64,000 nucleotides of DNA, from NCBI RefSeq assembly GCF_013618625.1, contig NZ_JABRWO010000010.1, positions 240,723-304,722 on the forward strand, given 5' to 3'. Each line of letters opens with the position of its first letter. Within the stretch, counting starts at the first letter, position 1. Position numbers and translations under genes: made by a program. The stretch is from Bremerella alba (GTDB taxonomy: Bacteria; Planctomycetota; Planctomycetia; Pirellulales; Pirellulaceae). Below, piece by piece: positions 1-8,104 of this stretch. The notes below the pieces were generated by a model that worked only from the letters and a program-made list of their open reading frames with translations, made no database searches and was not told the DNA's origin.

Positions 1-539
1 ACTTCCACTACGTGTTGTTTGGAGGAACGGCCATGGCCGTGTTCGGGGCGATTTACTTCTGGTTCCCCAAGATGTTCGGCCGGATGATGAACGAGCCGCT
101 AGGCAAGATTCACTTCCTGTTGACGTTCATCTTCATGAATGGCACGTTCTTCACGATGCACATTCTGGGGGCGGTCGGTTTTCCACGCCGCTTGGCTGAC
201 CCTTACCACTACGAGACCTTTCGGCACTTGTTGCCCATGAATCAGTTCATGACGATCTGCGCAATCTTAATGGTTGCCTCGCAGATCTTTTTCATCGTGA
301 ACTTTTTCTACAGCATTTTCTTCGGCCCCAAAGCAGGCCGAAATCCTTGGCATGCCAATGGTTTGGAATGGCAAGCCCCGAGCCCTCCGGGGCATGGTAA
401 CTTCGACTTCCAGCCGATCGTCTATCGCGGTCCGTACGAGTACGGTTCGCCGGAAGTCGATGAAGACTATTACCCGCAAACGCAACCACCCAACGAGCGC
501 GGCGACACCGACGAGCCGGCCACGATGGTGGACCACTAA
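1..539 (+). CDS. ctaD: Cytochrome c oxidase subunit I, C-terminal part (gene begins before the window)
   Basis: This is the last 178 codons of the heme-copper oxidase catalytic subunit, an inner-membrane protein that reduces oxygen to water and pumps protons. The frame is open from base 3 with no start, and begins with FHYVLFGG, a block conserved in the last third of subunit I. Later transmembrane stretches (MHILGAVGFPRRLADP and the helix near IFFIVNFFYSIFFGPKAGRNPW) are also typical. The conserved WQAPSPP motif precedes a hydrophilic acidic tail rich in Y, E and D. It is followed after 4 bases by heme A synthase, so it is the upstream gene of the oxidase cluster. Identity is secure; only the missing N-terminus is unknown. 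Confidence 0.95.
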   Translation, partial: FHYVLFGGTAMAVFGAIYFWFPKMFGRMMNEPLGKIHFLLTFIFMNGTFFTMHILGAVGFPRRLADPYHYETFRHLLPMNQFMTICAILMVASQIFFIVNFFYSIFFGPKAGRNPWHANGLEWQAPSPPGHGNFDFQPIVYRGPYEYGSPEVDEDYYPQTQPPNERGDTDEPATMVDH

Positions 540-543
540 GCGT

Positions 544-1566
544 ATGACGAACCCTGTGCAATCCGAGTCCCCTTGGCCGCATCGCCTGGCGATGGTGTTG
601 GTCTGCGCGACCTTTCCGTTGATTTGGATCGGCGGGCTGGTTACCACCACTAAGAGCGGCATGGCGGTACCGGACTGGCCGTCGACCTATGGCTACAACA
701 TGTTTTTGTATCCGTGGCAAACGTGGGTGTTCGGGCCGTACGACCTTTTCCTAGAACATGGTCACCGACTGTTGGCCTCGTCGGTTGGCATGCTGTGTAT
801 TGCGTTTTTAGTGCTGGCCCTTTGGCGAAAAGATAAGTCGCTGATCGTTCTGGGCGTGATCGCGCTGGTCTTGGTACTTTCGCAAGGGGTGCTCGGTGGG
901 CTGCGTGTGGTCTGGGATAAGACCACCATTGCTCGGGTGCATGGCTGCGTAGGCCCGCTGTTTTTCGGCTTCCTTGTCTATATGGAATGTTTCACGTCGA
1001 AACGACTTCGAGCGATGTCAGCGATCGAGTCGACTCGCAGCGGTAGCTACTTGCGGCTTTCGATCGGGTTTATGGTGGTCGCGTTTCTGCAGATCGTGCT
1101 GGGTTCGTTGATTCGGCATGTACCGCTGACGATGACCCACGGTGCGTTTCGCGCGGCACTTTTGTTTCATGTGATCACGGCCCTGCTGGTGGTCGTCAGT
1201 GCAATCGCAATATGCTTTACCGCCTGGCGAGACAGTCAGGCCAATCGAAGCATTCGTTTTACTTCGACGTTCGCCGTGCTGCTGATTGTCGGGCAAATCT
1301 TGCTGGGCATCGCAGCCTATACCGTGAAGTATGGCTGGCCGACTTTTCTGCCTGGCGGGGCCTACTTCGGCAGGTTCGTTGTGCAGTGGGAAAGTGCAAT
1401 GCAGTCAATGATCGTGACGGGGCATGTCGCGGTTGGATCGTTAATTCTGGCCTGTAGCGTTCTGCTGGTCACCTATGCTCTGCGGTGTTATCCGATCGCT
1501 TCTTCGCAAGCGAATTCCTCCCCCGCCAAGCTGACCGGTAACCCGGGCAAAGAGGTGATGGCATGA
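544..1566 (+). CDS. ctaA: Heme A synthase (CtaA/COX15 family)
   Basis: A 340-residue polytopic membrane protein that oxidises the C8 methyl of heme O to make heme A for the oxidase. The frame stays open upstream of 544, but the ATG at 544 gives a protein starting just before the first membrane helix and lies 4 bases after the subunit I stop, so I chose it. Visible family motifs are GLVTTTKSGMAVPDWP after helix 1, EHGHR near residues 71-75 and RVHGC near 131-135 with candidate heme-ligand histidines. The second half has the corresponding RHVPLTMTHGAFR and VTGHVAVGS blocks, as expected of the duplicated four-helix fold. Its 3' end overlaps the next gene by 4 bases (ATGA), implying co-translation. 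Confidence 0.93.
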   Translation: MTNPVQSESPWPHRLAMVLVCATFPLIWIGGLVTTTKSGMAVPDWPSTYGYNMFLYPWQTWVFGPYDLFLEHGHRLLASSVGMLCIAFLVLALWRKDKSLIVLGVIALVLVLSQGVLGGLRVVWDKTTIARVHGCVGPLFFGFLVYMECFTSKRLRAMSAIESTRSGSYLRLSIGFMVVAFLQIVLGSLIRHVPLTMTHGAFRAALLFHVITALLVVVSAIAICFTAWRDSQANRSIRFTSTFAVLLIVGQILLGIAAYTVKYGWPTFLPGGAYFGRFVVQWESAMQSMIVTGHVAVGSLILACSVLLVTYALRCYPIASSQANSSPAKLTGNPGKEVMA

Positions 1567-2474
1567 GTAGTGGTCCTGTCACTTTGACCGATCGTAAGTC
1601 GCGCGTGAAACAACAGTTGAGCGACTATTTAGAGCTGACCAAGCCCAAGATCGCTGTGCTGCTGTTAGTGTGCGTGGCGATCGCTGCGTACTGCGCTAGC
1701 AACGGCCAGCCCGATGTGGCTCGTCTGATTCATGTGATCGTGGGAACTGCCCTAGTGGCGGCAAGTAGCTGCGTCTGGAACCAGTGCCTGGAAGTTCACG
1801 TCGATCGCCGTATGAACCGCACTGCTCAGCGACCGATCCCCAGCGGTCGTCTGTCACGCTATACGAGCGCGTTGTTTGGCACATTGTTAGGTTCCGTTGG
1901 TATTTCCTACTTGCTGGCGACGGTGGGTGTTGTTCCGGCACTCATTGGGGCGCTGACTTGGATTTTGTATGTGTTCATTTACACGCCCATGAAGCAGGTC
2001 ACGCCGTGGAACACGACCGTCGGCGCCGTCGCCGGGGCGCTGCCAATTTTGATGGGCTGGCTGGCCATGAATCCAGTGTTGGACCTGAAGGCCGTGGCCA
2101 TCTTTGCGATCTTGTTTTTCTGGCAGTTCCCGCACTTTATGGCCATCGCCTGGTTGTATCGAGAAGACTATGCCCAAGGAGGCATGAAGATGTGGTCCGT
2201 GGTCGACGGCAGCGGCACGAAGGCCGGCATTCAGGCCGTTTCCGGTGCTATGGCATTGCTGCTGGTCAGCGTGGTGCCGGGCCTTGGTGAGGCCGCGATG
2301 CCCAATGTGTTGTACATGCTGCTTTCCTTGCTCGGTGGTGTGTTCATGTTGGTCGCGTCGTGGCGTTTTTTCACTTCGCGAGACAACAAGACGGCCCGAC
2401 AGTTGTTATTTGCCTCGTTGATCTATTTGCCCTGCCAACTGGCCTTGCTGGTCATTTTGCCCAGCGGCGGCTAA
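1563..2474 (+). CDS. ctaB: Protoheme IX farnesyltransferase (heme O synthase)
   Basis: A 303-residue UbiA-family membrane prenyltransferase that transfers farnesyl from farnesyl diphosphate to protoheme, giving heme O, the substrate of the preceding enzyme. The first Asp-rich substrate site is visible as NQCLEVHVDRRMNRT at about residues 75-89, and a second conserved loop reads YREDYAQGGMKMWSVV. It has about eight or nine hydrophobic segments and a family-normal length. The N-terminal YLELTKPKIAVLLL block is the usual start of the domain. It overlaps ctaA by ATGA, and the gap to subunit III is 33 bases. Confidence 0.94.
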   Translation: MSSGPVTLTDRKSRVKQQLSDYLELTKPKIAVLLLVCVAIAAYCASNGQPDVARLIHVIVGTALVAASSCVWNQCLEVHVDRRMNRTAQRPIPSGRLSRYTSALFGTLLGSVGISYLLATVGVVPALIGALTWILYVFIYTPMKQVTPWNTTVGAVAGALPILMGWLAMNPVLDLKAVAIFAILFFWQFPHFMAIAWLYREDYAQGGMKMWSVVDGSGTKAGIQAVSGAMALLLVSVVPGLGEAAMPNVLYMLLSLLGGVFMLVASWRFFTSRDNKTARQLLFASLIYLPCQLALLVILPSGG

Positions 2475-2507
2475 CGGAAAAAAGAACCTCAAGTAGACTG
2501 ACCCCGC

Positions 2508-3725
2508 ATGTCCGATTCCCACAGTGAAGATCATCACGGTCACATTCAGCTGGAATACCATCCGGCGTTGCCGTTATCGCTTGGCAAGCTTTGTTTGTGG
2601 CTGTTTTTGTCGACAGAAATCATGTTCTTCGCCGGCCTGATCGGCGCTTATGTGGTGTTGAGATTCGGTGCCCCGACGGGTACCTGGCCGACTCCGCACG
2701 ATGTTTATCTCAGCGAGCCGATGGGTGCTTTCAATACGTTCGTGCTGATCTGCAGCAGTTTGTCAATCGTGCTCAGCCTGGAAGCAGCTCGAAAGAACCA
2801 AAGCGGCGCGGCGAAGAAGTGGCTGCTGACCACGTTCGTGCTTGGCTGCGTCTTCTTGGGCGTCAAAGCTTACGAATACAAAGAGAAGTTCGCCCACGGG
2901 ATTTTCCCGACCAAAGAGAACCGCCGACTCTACGATCAGCCTGATGTGTACTACGTGTCGGCCCTCAAAGTCCGGCTCGAGAACCTCAAGTCAGGCCTGA
3001 CCGATGAAGAAAAGGAAGAAGAGGTTCTCGATGGTATGACCCGCGTCCAGTTCATCGATACGATGTTAACCGGCGGGGTGGCGCACGCAGCCCGAACGGC
3101 CACGCAAACCGAGAACCCGATCCAAGCTCACGCCATTCTCGAGTCGCTCGCCTATGCCGTGCAGCATCACGAAGTGTCCGACTACCAGATTACCCGGCTG
3201 CGAACAGAAAAAGAGTCGCTGGCAGGTCCCTTAGCAAAGCTTGAAGAAGACCTGGCGACCAAAGATGCCCGTAAGACCGAGATCACCGAAAAGCTTAAGC
3301 CGCCTGCGGAAGGGGAAGAGGGGCCACCAGAGGACCAACTGCGTGACATGCGCGTTGAACTGGGGGGCCTGATGCAAGAGGTTGCCAAGCTCGATCAAGA
3401 CGCCAAGCCGATGCGCGAACGGATTGCTTTCCTTGATCTTCTGCTTGCCGACGATGCTCATCTGCTGAACCATGGTATAGGGCATGAAATGGCATGGATG
3501 GAGCTTCCCTTCGTCTTGCCCAGCGGCAACATGTGGGCCAGCACCTATTTCCTGCTAACTGGGTTTCACGCACTGCATGTGATTGTGGGGCTGATTATTT
3601 TTGCCCTGGTATTGTTCAGTACGCTGGATATTAGCAAGTCGCACTACCTGGAAAACGCAGGCCTGTATTGGCACTTTGTCGACTTGGTGTGGATTTTCCT
3701 CTTCCCGCTGCTGTACCTGTTTTAA
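2508..3725 (+). CDS. ctaE: Cytochrome c oxidase subunit III with a large coiled-coil insertion
   Basis: Subunit III of the heme-copper oxidase, 405 residues where bacterial relatives are usually about 200-270. Residues 22-125 carry the first helices ([48 protein letters not shown]) and residues about 340-405 the last ones ([36 protein letters not shown]). In between, residues about 137-337 are hydrophilic, strongly charged and heptad-like ([21 protein letters not shown], then a [13 protein letters not shown] linker). The reading frame is continuous, so this is an insertion and not two genes. It lies in the loop between two membrane helices. It belongs to the oxidase operon; subunit IV starts 12 bases later. 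Confidence 0.9.
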   Translation: MSDSHSEDHHGHIQLEYHPALPLSLGKLCLWLFLSTEIMFFAGLIGAYVVLRFGAPTGTWPTPHDVYLSEPMGAFNTFVLICSSLSIVLSLEAARKNQSGAAKKWLLTTFVLGCVFLGVKAYEYKEKFAHGIFPTKENRRLYDQPDVYYVSALKVRLENLKSGLTDEEKEEEVLDGMTRVQFIDTMLTGGVAHAARTATQTENPIQAHAILESLAYAVQHHEVSDYQITRLRTEKESLAGPLAKLEEDLATKDARKTEITEKLKPPAEGEEGPPEDQLRDMRVELGGLMQEVAKLDQDAKPMRERIAFLDLLLADDAHLLNHGIGHEMAWMELPFVLPSGNMWASTYFLLTGFHALHVIVGLIIFALVLFSTLDISKSHYLENAGLYWHFVDLVWIFLFPLLYLF

Positions 3726-3737
3726 AGAAGTGAATCC

Positions 3738-4181
3738 GTGACCGATCCCAATACCCATCCGCCGGCGCACGACCAGCATTTGGAAAACGACGAAGAACTG
3801 CACGCTTCGACCGGCAACGGCAAGTACTGGGCGGTCTTCGTGGCGTTGTGCGTTCTCACGATGTGCTCGTTTCTGACCTATTTCGATTGGTGGGACACCA
3901 GCATCCCGCCCCACGTGAGCATGGCCTTCATGATGGCCGTCTCGTGCGGTAAGGCCCTGCTCGTGATGCTGTTCTTCATGCATCTTCTGTGGGAAGCCAA
4001 CTGGAAGTGGGTGCTGACAATACCAGCCGGCATGATGGCCATCTTTCTGGCCTGTATGCTGATTCCGGATATCGGCATGCGAACCGTAAAGTATTCGCAA
4101 AGCCGCTGGCTGCATGCCCCCGTGCCGCATGTTGAGGCCGACGATGCGGCCGCGATCGACCATGCCCCTGCCGCTCACTAA
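3738..4181 (+). CDS. ctaF: Cytochrome c oxidase subunit IV (caa3-type, prokaryotic)
   Basis: A 147-residue small oxidase subunit that stabilises the complex in the inner membrane. A hydrophilic His/Asp/Glu-rich N-terminus of about 30 residues precedes three hydrophobic helices (YWAVFVALCVLTMCSFLTYF, HVSMAFMMAVSCGKALLVML and a third near VLTIPAGMMAIFLACML). The KALLVMLFFMHL stretch is the typical signature of the prokaryotic COX4 family. The start is GTG at 3738, 12 bases after subunit III. The His/Ala-rich tail is like the N-terminus in composition. The call rests on motif and position and is good. Confidence 0.85.
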   Translation: MTDPNTHPPAHDQHLENDEELHASTGNGKYWAVFVALCVLTMCSFLTYFDWWDTSIPPHVSMAFMMAVSCGKALLVMLFFMHLLWEANWKWVLTIPAGMMAIFLACMLIPDIGMRTVKYSQSRWLHAPVPHVEADDAAAIDHAPAAH

Positions 4182-4193
4182 GTTGAACTGCGA

Positions 4194-5132
4194 ATGATCT
4201 CCCCGCGTGCGGTATCTATCGAAAATGTTTCCCATTTCTATGGGAAGCGGCAAGCGCTGGCCGAGGTCACGTTGTCGATCAATCCTGGCGAAATTTTCGT
4301 CTTCCTAGGCCCCAACGGCGGTGGCAAGTCGACCTTGTTTCGACTGCTTTCCACGCTCATGCCGCTGGCCCATGGCGATATCAGTATCCTCGGCAGAGCC
4401 GTTCGCACGCACCAGCACCAGGTCCGGCAACAGATTGGGGTCGTCTTTCAGATGCCCAGTCTCGATAAAAAACTGACGGTGCTGGAAAACATCCACCAAC
4501 AGGCCGCTTTGTACGGGATCACAGGTTCCGTGCTGAAAGAACGGACTACCTTGTTGTTGGAAAAGCTAGAACTGGAAGACCGCAAAAGCGACATCGTCGA
4601 AGATCTCTCCGGCGGACTGCGGCGACGTGTTGAACTCGCCAAGGGGATGCTGCATTCGCCGAAGGTCTTACTGCTGGACGAACCCAGCACGGGGCTCGAT
4701 CCGGCGGCACGACAGGCCATGTGGCGCTATCTAGAGTTTCTAAGGTCTGACCAAGGCGTGACCGTCATACTGACGTCGCATCTTCTTGAAGAGGCCGAGA
4801 AAGCCGACCGAATTGCCATCCTCGATCAAGGCAAGCTCGTCGCACTCGATACGCCGGATGCGTTGAAGGACCAAATCGGTGGCGATACGATCACCATCCG
4901 TTCGCGCCACCCTCAAGCACTGATACAAAAGTTGCACGACGAGCTTGGTCTGCACGCGACCGAGGTCAGCGAACTGGTTCGTCTGGAAACCGAAGACGGC
5001 CCCGCAACGATCCGTTCGATCATGCACACGGCCAGCGATCTGGTCGACGCGATTACCTTGGCCAAGCCTTCGCTGGAAGATGTGTTTATCGGCATGACCG
5101 GCCGGCAGTTTACCGAGGAGGTGGCCGAGTGA
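4194..5132 (+). CDS. ABC transporter ATP-binding protein (DrrA/NosF-like)
   Basis: A 312-residue cytoplasmic ATPase that powers the permease encoded next. Walker A is GPNGGGKST (residues 39-47), the Q-loop lies in VVFQMPSLDKKLTV, the signature is LSGGLRRRVELAKG, Walker B is VLLLDEPSTGLD and the switch histidine sits in ILTSHLLEEAEKADRI. After residue about 215 there is the extra C-terminal domain usual in multidrug, daunorubicin and NosF-type exporters, ending PSLEDVFIGMTGR. It lies inside the oxidase cluster 12 bases after subunit IV and overlaps the permease by 4 bases. The context suggests a role in oxidase or copper-site assembly, but the substrate cannot be read from the sequence. Confidence 0.9.
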   Translation: MISPRAVSIENVSHFYGKRQALAEVTLSINPGEIFVFLGPNGGGKSTLFRLLSTLMPLAHGDISILGRAVRTHQHQVRQQIGVVFQMPSLDKKLTVLENIHQQAALYGITGSVLKERTTLLLEKLELEDRKSDIVEDLSGGLRRRVELAKGMLHSPKVLLLDEPSTGLDPAARQAMWRYLEFLRSDQGVTVILTSHLLEEAEKADRIAILDQGKLVALDTPDALKDQIGGDTITIRSRHPQALIQKLHDELGLHATEVSELVRLETEDGPATIRSIMHTASDLVDAITLAKPSLEDVFIGMTGRQFTEEVAE

Positions 5133-5986
5133 CTTCCGAATCGATCGCTAGCCCCAAACCACTGGCAGCTGCCTGGTCGCTGTGCCGCCGTGAGATTGTG
5201 CGGTTTTTGCGACAACGCAATCGCATCATCGGGGCAATTGGGCAGCCCATTATATTCTGGCTCCTCTTTGGAACCGGACTGACCGGTGTCTTTCGTACGG
5301 CAGGGCAGGGGGGCGGCGATGAGAGCTTTACCGTTTACTTCTTTCCTGGCACGCTGCTACTGATTGTGTTGTTCACGGCGATCTTCGCCACCATTTCCAT
5401 CATCGAAGACCGCAACGAAGGCTTCCTGCAGTCGGTGCTTGTCTCGCCGATACCGCGTTGGTCGATGGTACTGGGGAAGGTGCTCGGCGGAACGATTCTC
5501 GCCGTCGGTCAGGCCATGCTCTTTCTGCTGCTGGGCTACTTCGTCGGTATTCACATGGACATCGTGCAGTTGGTCTCCATCTTTGGACTACTCACGGTCG
5601 CTGGAATCGGGCTGACGTCGTTGGGGTTCTGGCTGGCCTGGCGGATGGACTCGACGCAGGGGTTTCACGCAGTGATGAACTTGCTGTTGATGCCCATGTG
5701 GCTTTTGTCTGGGGCCTTTTTTCCTATTCCCACCAATACCTCGTCCCTGGGACAGTGGATTTTGAGTTGGGTTATGACGCTCAACCCGGTGACCTATGCC
5801 TTGGGAGCCATTCGCAGAATCTTGCATGCCGAAACCGCGCCAAGCTTTTTAGGTGGGGAAACGGGCGGTCAATTCTGGTTGCCTAGTGTCGGGCTGGGCG
5901 TAACGATTACCATACTATTTGCAGTCGTCATGTTCGCCTTGGCCTGTCGTGCGGCAGAGAAAACCAGGCGAGGAGATTGGATATGA
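5129..5986 (+). CDS. ABC-2 type transporter permease
   Basis: A 285-residue integral membrane protein with six predicted helices, partner of the preceding ATPase. It starts at GTG 5129 within the ATPase stop (GTGA overlap). After a cytoplasmic helix with basic residues (REIVRFLRQRNRIIG), it shows the ABC-2 family block EDRNEGFLQSVLVSPIPRWS and the late MPMWLLSGAFFPIP and LNPVTYALGAIRRIL blocks. These fit the NosY/DrrB/YadH branch. It overlaps the downstream SCO gene by ATGA. Because it is embedded between oxidase subunits and a copper chaperone, an oxidase-biogenesis role is plausible but inferred. Confidence 0.88.
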   Translation: MTSESIASPKPLAAAWSLCRREIVRFLRQRNRIIGAIGQPIIFWLLFGTGLTGVFRTAGQGGGDESFTVYFFPGTLLLIVLFTAIFATISIIEDRNEGFLQSVLVSPIPRWSMVLGKVLGGTILAVGQAMLFLLLGYFVGIHMDIVQLVSIFGLLTVAGIGLTSLGFWLAWRMDSTQGFHAVMNLLLMPMWLLSGAFFPIPTNTSSLGQWILSWVMTLNPVTYALGAIRRILHAETAPSFLGGETGGQFWLPSVGLGVTITILFAVVMFALACRAAEKTRRGDWI

Positions 5987-7125
5987 AACCGACCACCGGA
6001 ATCTTTATTTCAGCTGTCCTGTTGATCCTGCTAGGACTGACCATGTTCTGGGCTGCTTTCAACCGCGGCCCCAGCGGGGGCAGCATTCCGGTTGATGGTC
6101 ACGCGGCGACAGGACCTGTGGTCGACCTGAATCGCGAGATCGCCCCCTTCGAGCTGATGTCGGCCCAGGAAGAAACGTTCGATACGGCATCGCTCGATGG
6201 AAACGTCTGGATCGCCAGCTTCTTCTTCACGGCATGCCCTTCGATCTGCAAAATGCAGAATCAGCAGATCGCGATCCTGCAGGAAGAATTCGCCGACGAA
6301 GGGGTCAAGTTCATCAGCATCACGTGCGATCCCGATAACGACACGCCAGCCGTCTTGCGGCAATACGCCGAGTCCTTCCAGGCCAAGCCTGACGTGTGGA
6401 CTTTTCTGACCGGCGATATGCAACAGTTGAAGGAGATCACCGAAAACTCTTTTCAGGTGGCGTTTGAAACGCAAACCCACAGTGATCGCCTGATGGTCAT
6501 CGACAAAGAGGGCAAGCTGCGCGGAGCATTTCAGGCGACCGACGACATCGACTTCCGCCGCACGAAAAAGCTGCTGAAAGAACTGGTTGCCGAGCCGTAC
6601 CAGCCGCAAGAGAAAGAAGTCGCGGCGAAAGACGAGCCTCGCCAGCAGACGATGGAAAGCTTTCAGCTGACCGACAGTCTAGATCTGCCGTTTGATAGCA
6701 AGTCTTTGGAAGGCGATCTCTGGCTGGGCAGCTTCTTTTATACGTCGTGCCCCGGCAGCTGTATCATGCAGAACATGGAGAAGGCCAAGCTGCGGAACGA
6801 GTTCAAGGATCGCGGTTTGAAACTTGTCAGCATTACGTGCGATCCCGATAACGACACGCCGGCAGCGCTAGCCGGCTATGCCGAACGTTTTCAGGCCGAC
6901 CCCGATCGCTGGTACTTCTGCACCGGCGAGTTCGATTATATCCAGAAGATCGGCAGCGAGTTCTTCGACATCAAAGTTGAACCGCAGTATCACAGCGACC
7001 GGGTTTTTCTGGTGGGGCGCGACGGCAAGGTGATCGACTCGTTTCGCACGAGTTTGCCCGATCAGATGGAAGCGTTGCAAAAGACTCTCGATGAAATGCT
7101 GCCGCCTGGCGAAGACGAAGCATAG
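5983..7125 (+). CDS. Tandem SCO1/SenC-type copper chaperone (two fused domains)
   Basis: A 380-residue protein with an N-terminal membrane anchor (residues about 5-25) and two complete thioredoxin-like SCO domains facing the periplasm. Domain 1 has CPSIC (C85, C89) and the ligand histidine in QTHSDR (H166). Domain 2 has CPGSC (C256, C260) and QYHSDR (H337). SCO proteins deliver copper to the CuA centre of subunit II. A short linker rich in E, K and Q (about 207-222) joins the domains. I chose ATG 5983, not TTG 5977, because AGGAG lies 7 bases upstream and ATGA overlaps the permease stop. SCO proteins are normally single-domain, so the fusion is unusual. Confidence 0.9.
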   Translation: MKPTTGIFISAVLLILLGLTMFWAAFNRGPSGGSIPVDGHAATGPVVDLNREIAPFELMSAQEETFDTASLDGNVWIASFFFTACPSICKMQNQQIAILQEEFADEGVKFISITCDPDNDTPAVLRQYAESFQAKPDVWTFLTGDMQQLKEITENSFQVAFETQTHSDRLMVIDKEGKLRGAFQATDDIDFRRTKKLLKELVAEPYQPQEKEVAAKDEPRQQTMESFQLTDSLDLPFDSKSLEGDLWLGSFFYTSCPGSCIMQNMEKAKLRNEFKDRGLKLVSITCDPDNDTPAALAGYAERFQADPDRWYFCTGEFDYIQKIGSEFFDIKVEPQYHSDRVFLVGRDGKVIDSFRTSLPDQMEALQKTLDEMLPPGEDEA

Positions 7126-7155
7126 GAAACCGAAAACAAGAAGAAGGATTAACGC

Positions 7156-7605
7156 GTGGATTTGGTAACCGTCTTGCCCCATGTCAATGCGTCGCTTAAC
7201 GGCCTGGCAACCCTGCTGCTGGTGGTTGGCTTCGTGCTGATCAAGCAGGGTAAAGTGAACGCGCACAAGTGGACCATGCTGGGTTGCTTCGGCGTCTCGG
7301 TGGTGTTCCTGGTGTGCTATTTAACGTATCACGGGTTGATGGAAGGGCACAGCAAAACCTTTCCGGAGTATCCGGCCAATTGGATTCGTTATAGCTATTA
7401 CGTGATGCTGCTAACCCATGTGGTCTTGGCGGCGATCGTTCCCTTTTTGGCCGTCATTACCATTTACCTGGGCCTTAAGGATCGCCGTGAAGCACATCGC
7501 AAGATCGCGAAATGGACTTTTCCGATCTGGCTTTATGTTTCCATTACCGGCGTCTTAGTTTACCTTTGTTTGTATCAGTTCTTTCCTCCCCAAGTCGCAG
7601 TTTAG
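7156..7605 (+). CDS. DUF420 family membrane protein
   Basis: A 149-residue protein with four predicted membrane helices and conserved histidines (MLPHVNASLN-type start, NAHKWTML, YLTYHGL, LLTHVVLAAIV, AHRKIAKWTFPIWLYVSITG). This layout is that of the DUF420 family, which in Bacillus includes the oxidase-assembly protein CtaM (YozB). In that family the histidines are arranged as in small heme- or metal-handling membrane proteins. The start is GTG 7156, 30 bases after the SCO gene. The neighbourhood of oxidase genes supports an assembly role for the oxidase, although its exact activity is not known here. Confidence 0.85.
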   Translation: MDLVTVLPHVNASLNGLATLLLVVGFVLIKQGKVNAHKWTMLGCFGVSVVFLVCYLTYHGLMEGHSKTFPEYPANWIRYSYYVMLLTHVVLAAIVPFLAVITIYLGLKDRREAHRKIAKWTFPIWLYVSITGVLVYLCLYQFFPPQVAV

Positions 7606-7609
7606 GATC

Positions 7610-7933
7610 ATGAACGCCCTGAAAGCCATCTTCGCGAAATCGAGTTACGCCGCAGCGTTGTTGCTGGTGCTAGGGGCCCCGTCGTGGGCTTGGGCGTGTC
7701 CGACGTGCAAAGATGGCTTGAGCGACAACTACGTGGGCGCGTATGCGTTCAGTATTTTGTTCATGATGATTGTCCCCTACGTGCTGTTGGCAGGCTTCTT
7801 CGTTTACATCGTGGTTTGCTATTGGCGGAGGCCAGCAGCTGAGCGAAAAGAACTGTCCGCAGACGAACTGACCCAGATAGCGCTGAAAAAAGCGAAGCAG
7901 GGGATTCCTACCCAGCCTCCGGCGTTTGACTAG
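7610..7933 (+). CDS. Small membrane protein with CPTC motif, function unknown
   Basis: A 107-residue protein starting at ATG 7610, 4 bases after the DUF420 stop, so in the same transcript. Residues about 10-29 form a signal-like or anchor helix ending in WAWACPTCKDGL, so a CxxC pair would sit just outside the membrane. A second helix (FSILFMMIVPYVLLAGFFVYIVV) is followed by a basic cytoplasmic tail. CxxC next to a membrane helix in an oxidase cluster hints at thiol or copper handling, as in other oxidase-assembly factors, but that is inference. No family is recognised with certainty. Confidence 0.75.
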   Translation: MNALKAIFAKSSYAAALLLVLGAPSWAWACPTCKDGLSDNYVGAYAFSILFMMIVPYVLLAGFFVYIVVCYWRRPAAERKELSADELTQIALKKAKQGIPTQPPAFD

Positions 7934-8104
7934 TTGGGCGGGGTTCTTCGCGTCTTTTCTGAGGAAAGCAGCCGATTCAATCGCTACCCTTTCCCCCAAT
8001 AGTTGGTGGAATCGCGAGTTCGCGGCTTACGCTTTGCTTTTCCGGGGCCGTGACGGCTTCTATACTGTATGCGGAAGGCAACTATCGTCAGGAATAGCGA
8101 GTGC

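Noticed and set aside
8061..8066. TATACT as a possible -10 box before the propeller gene
   Set aside because: The best -35-like string TTGCTT is 21 bases away, too far. It may still be real with a different -35, but I cannot support it.
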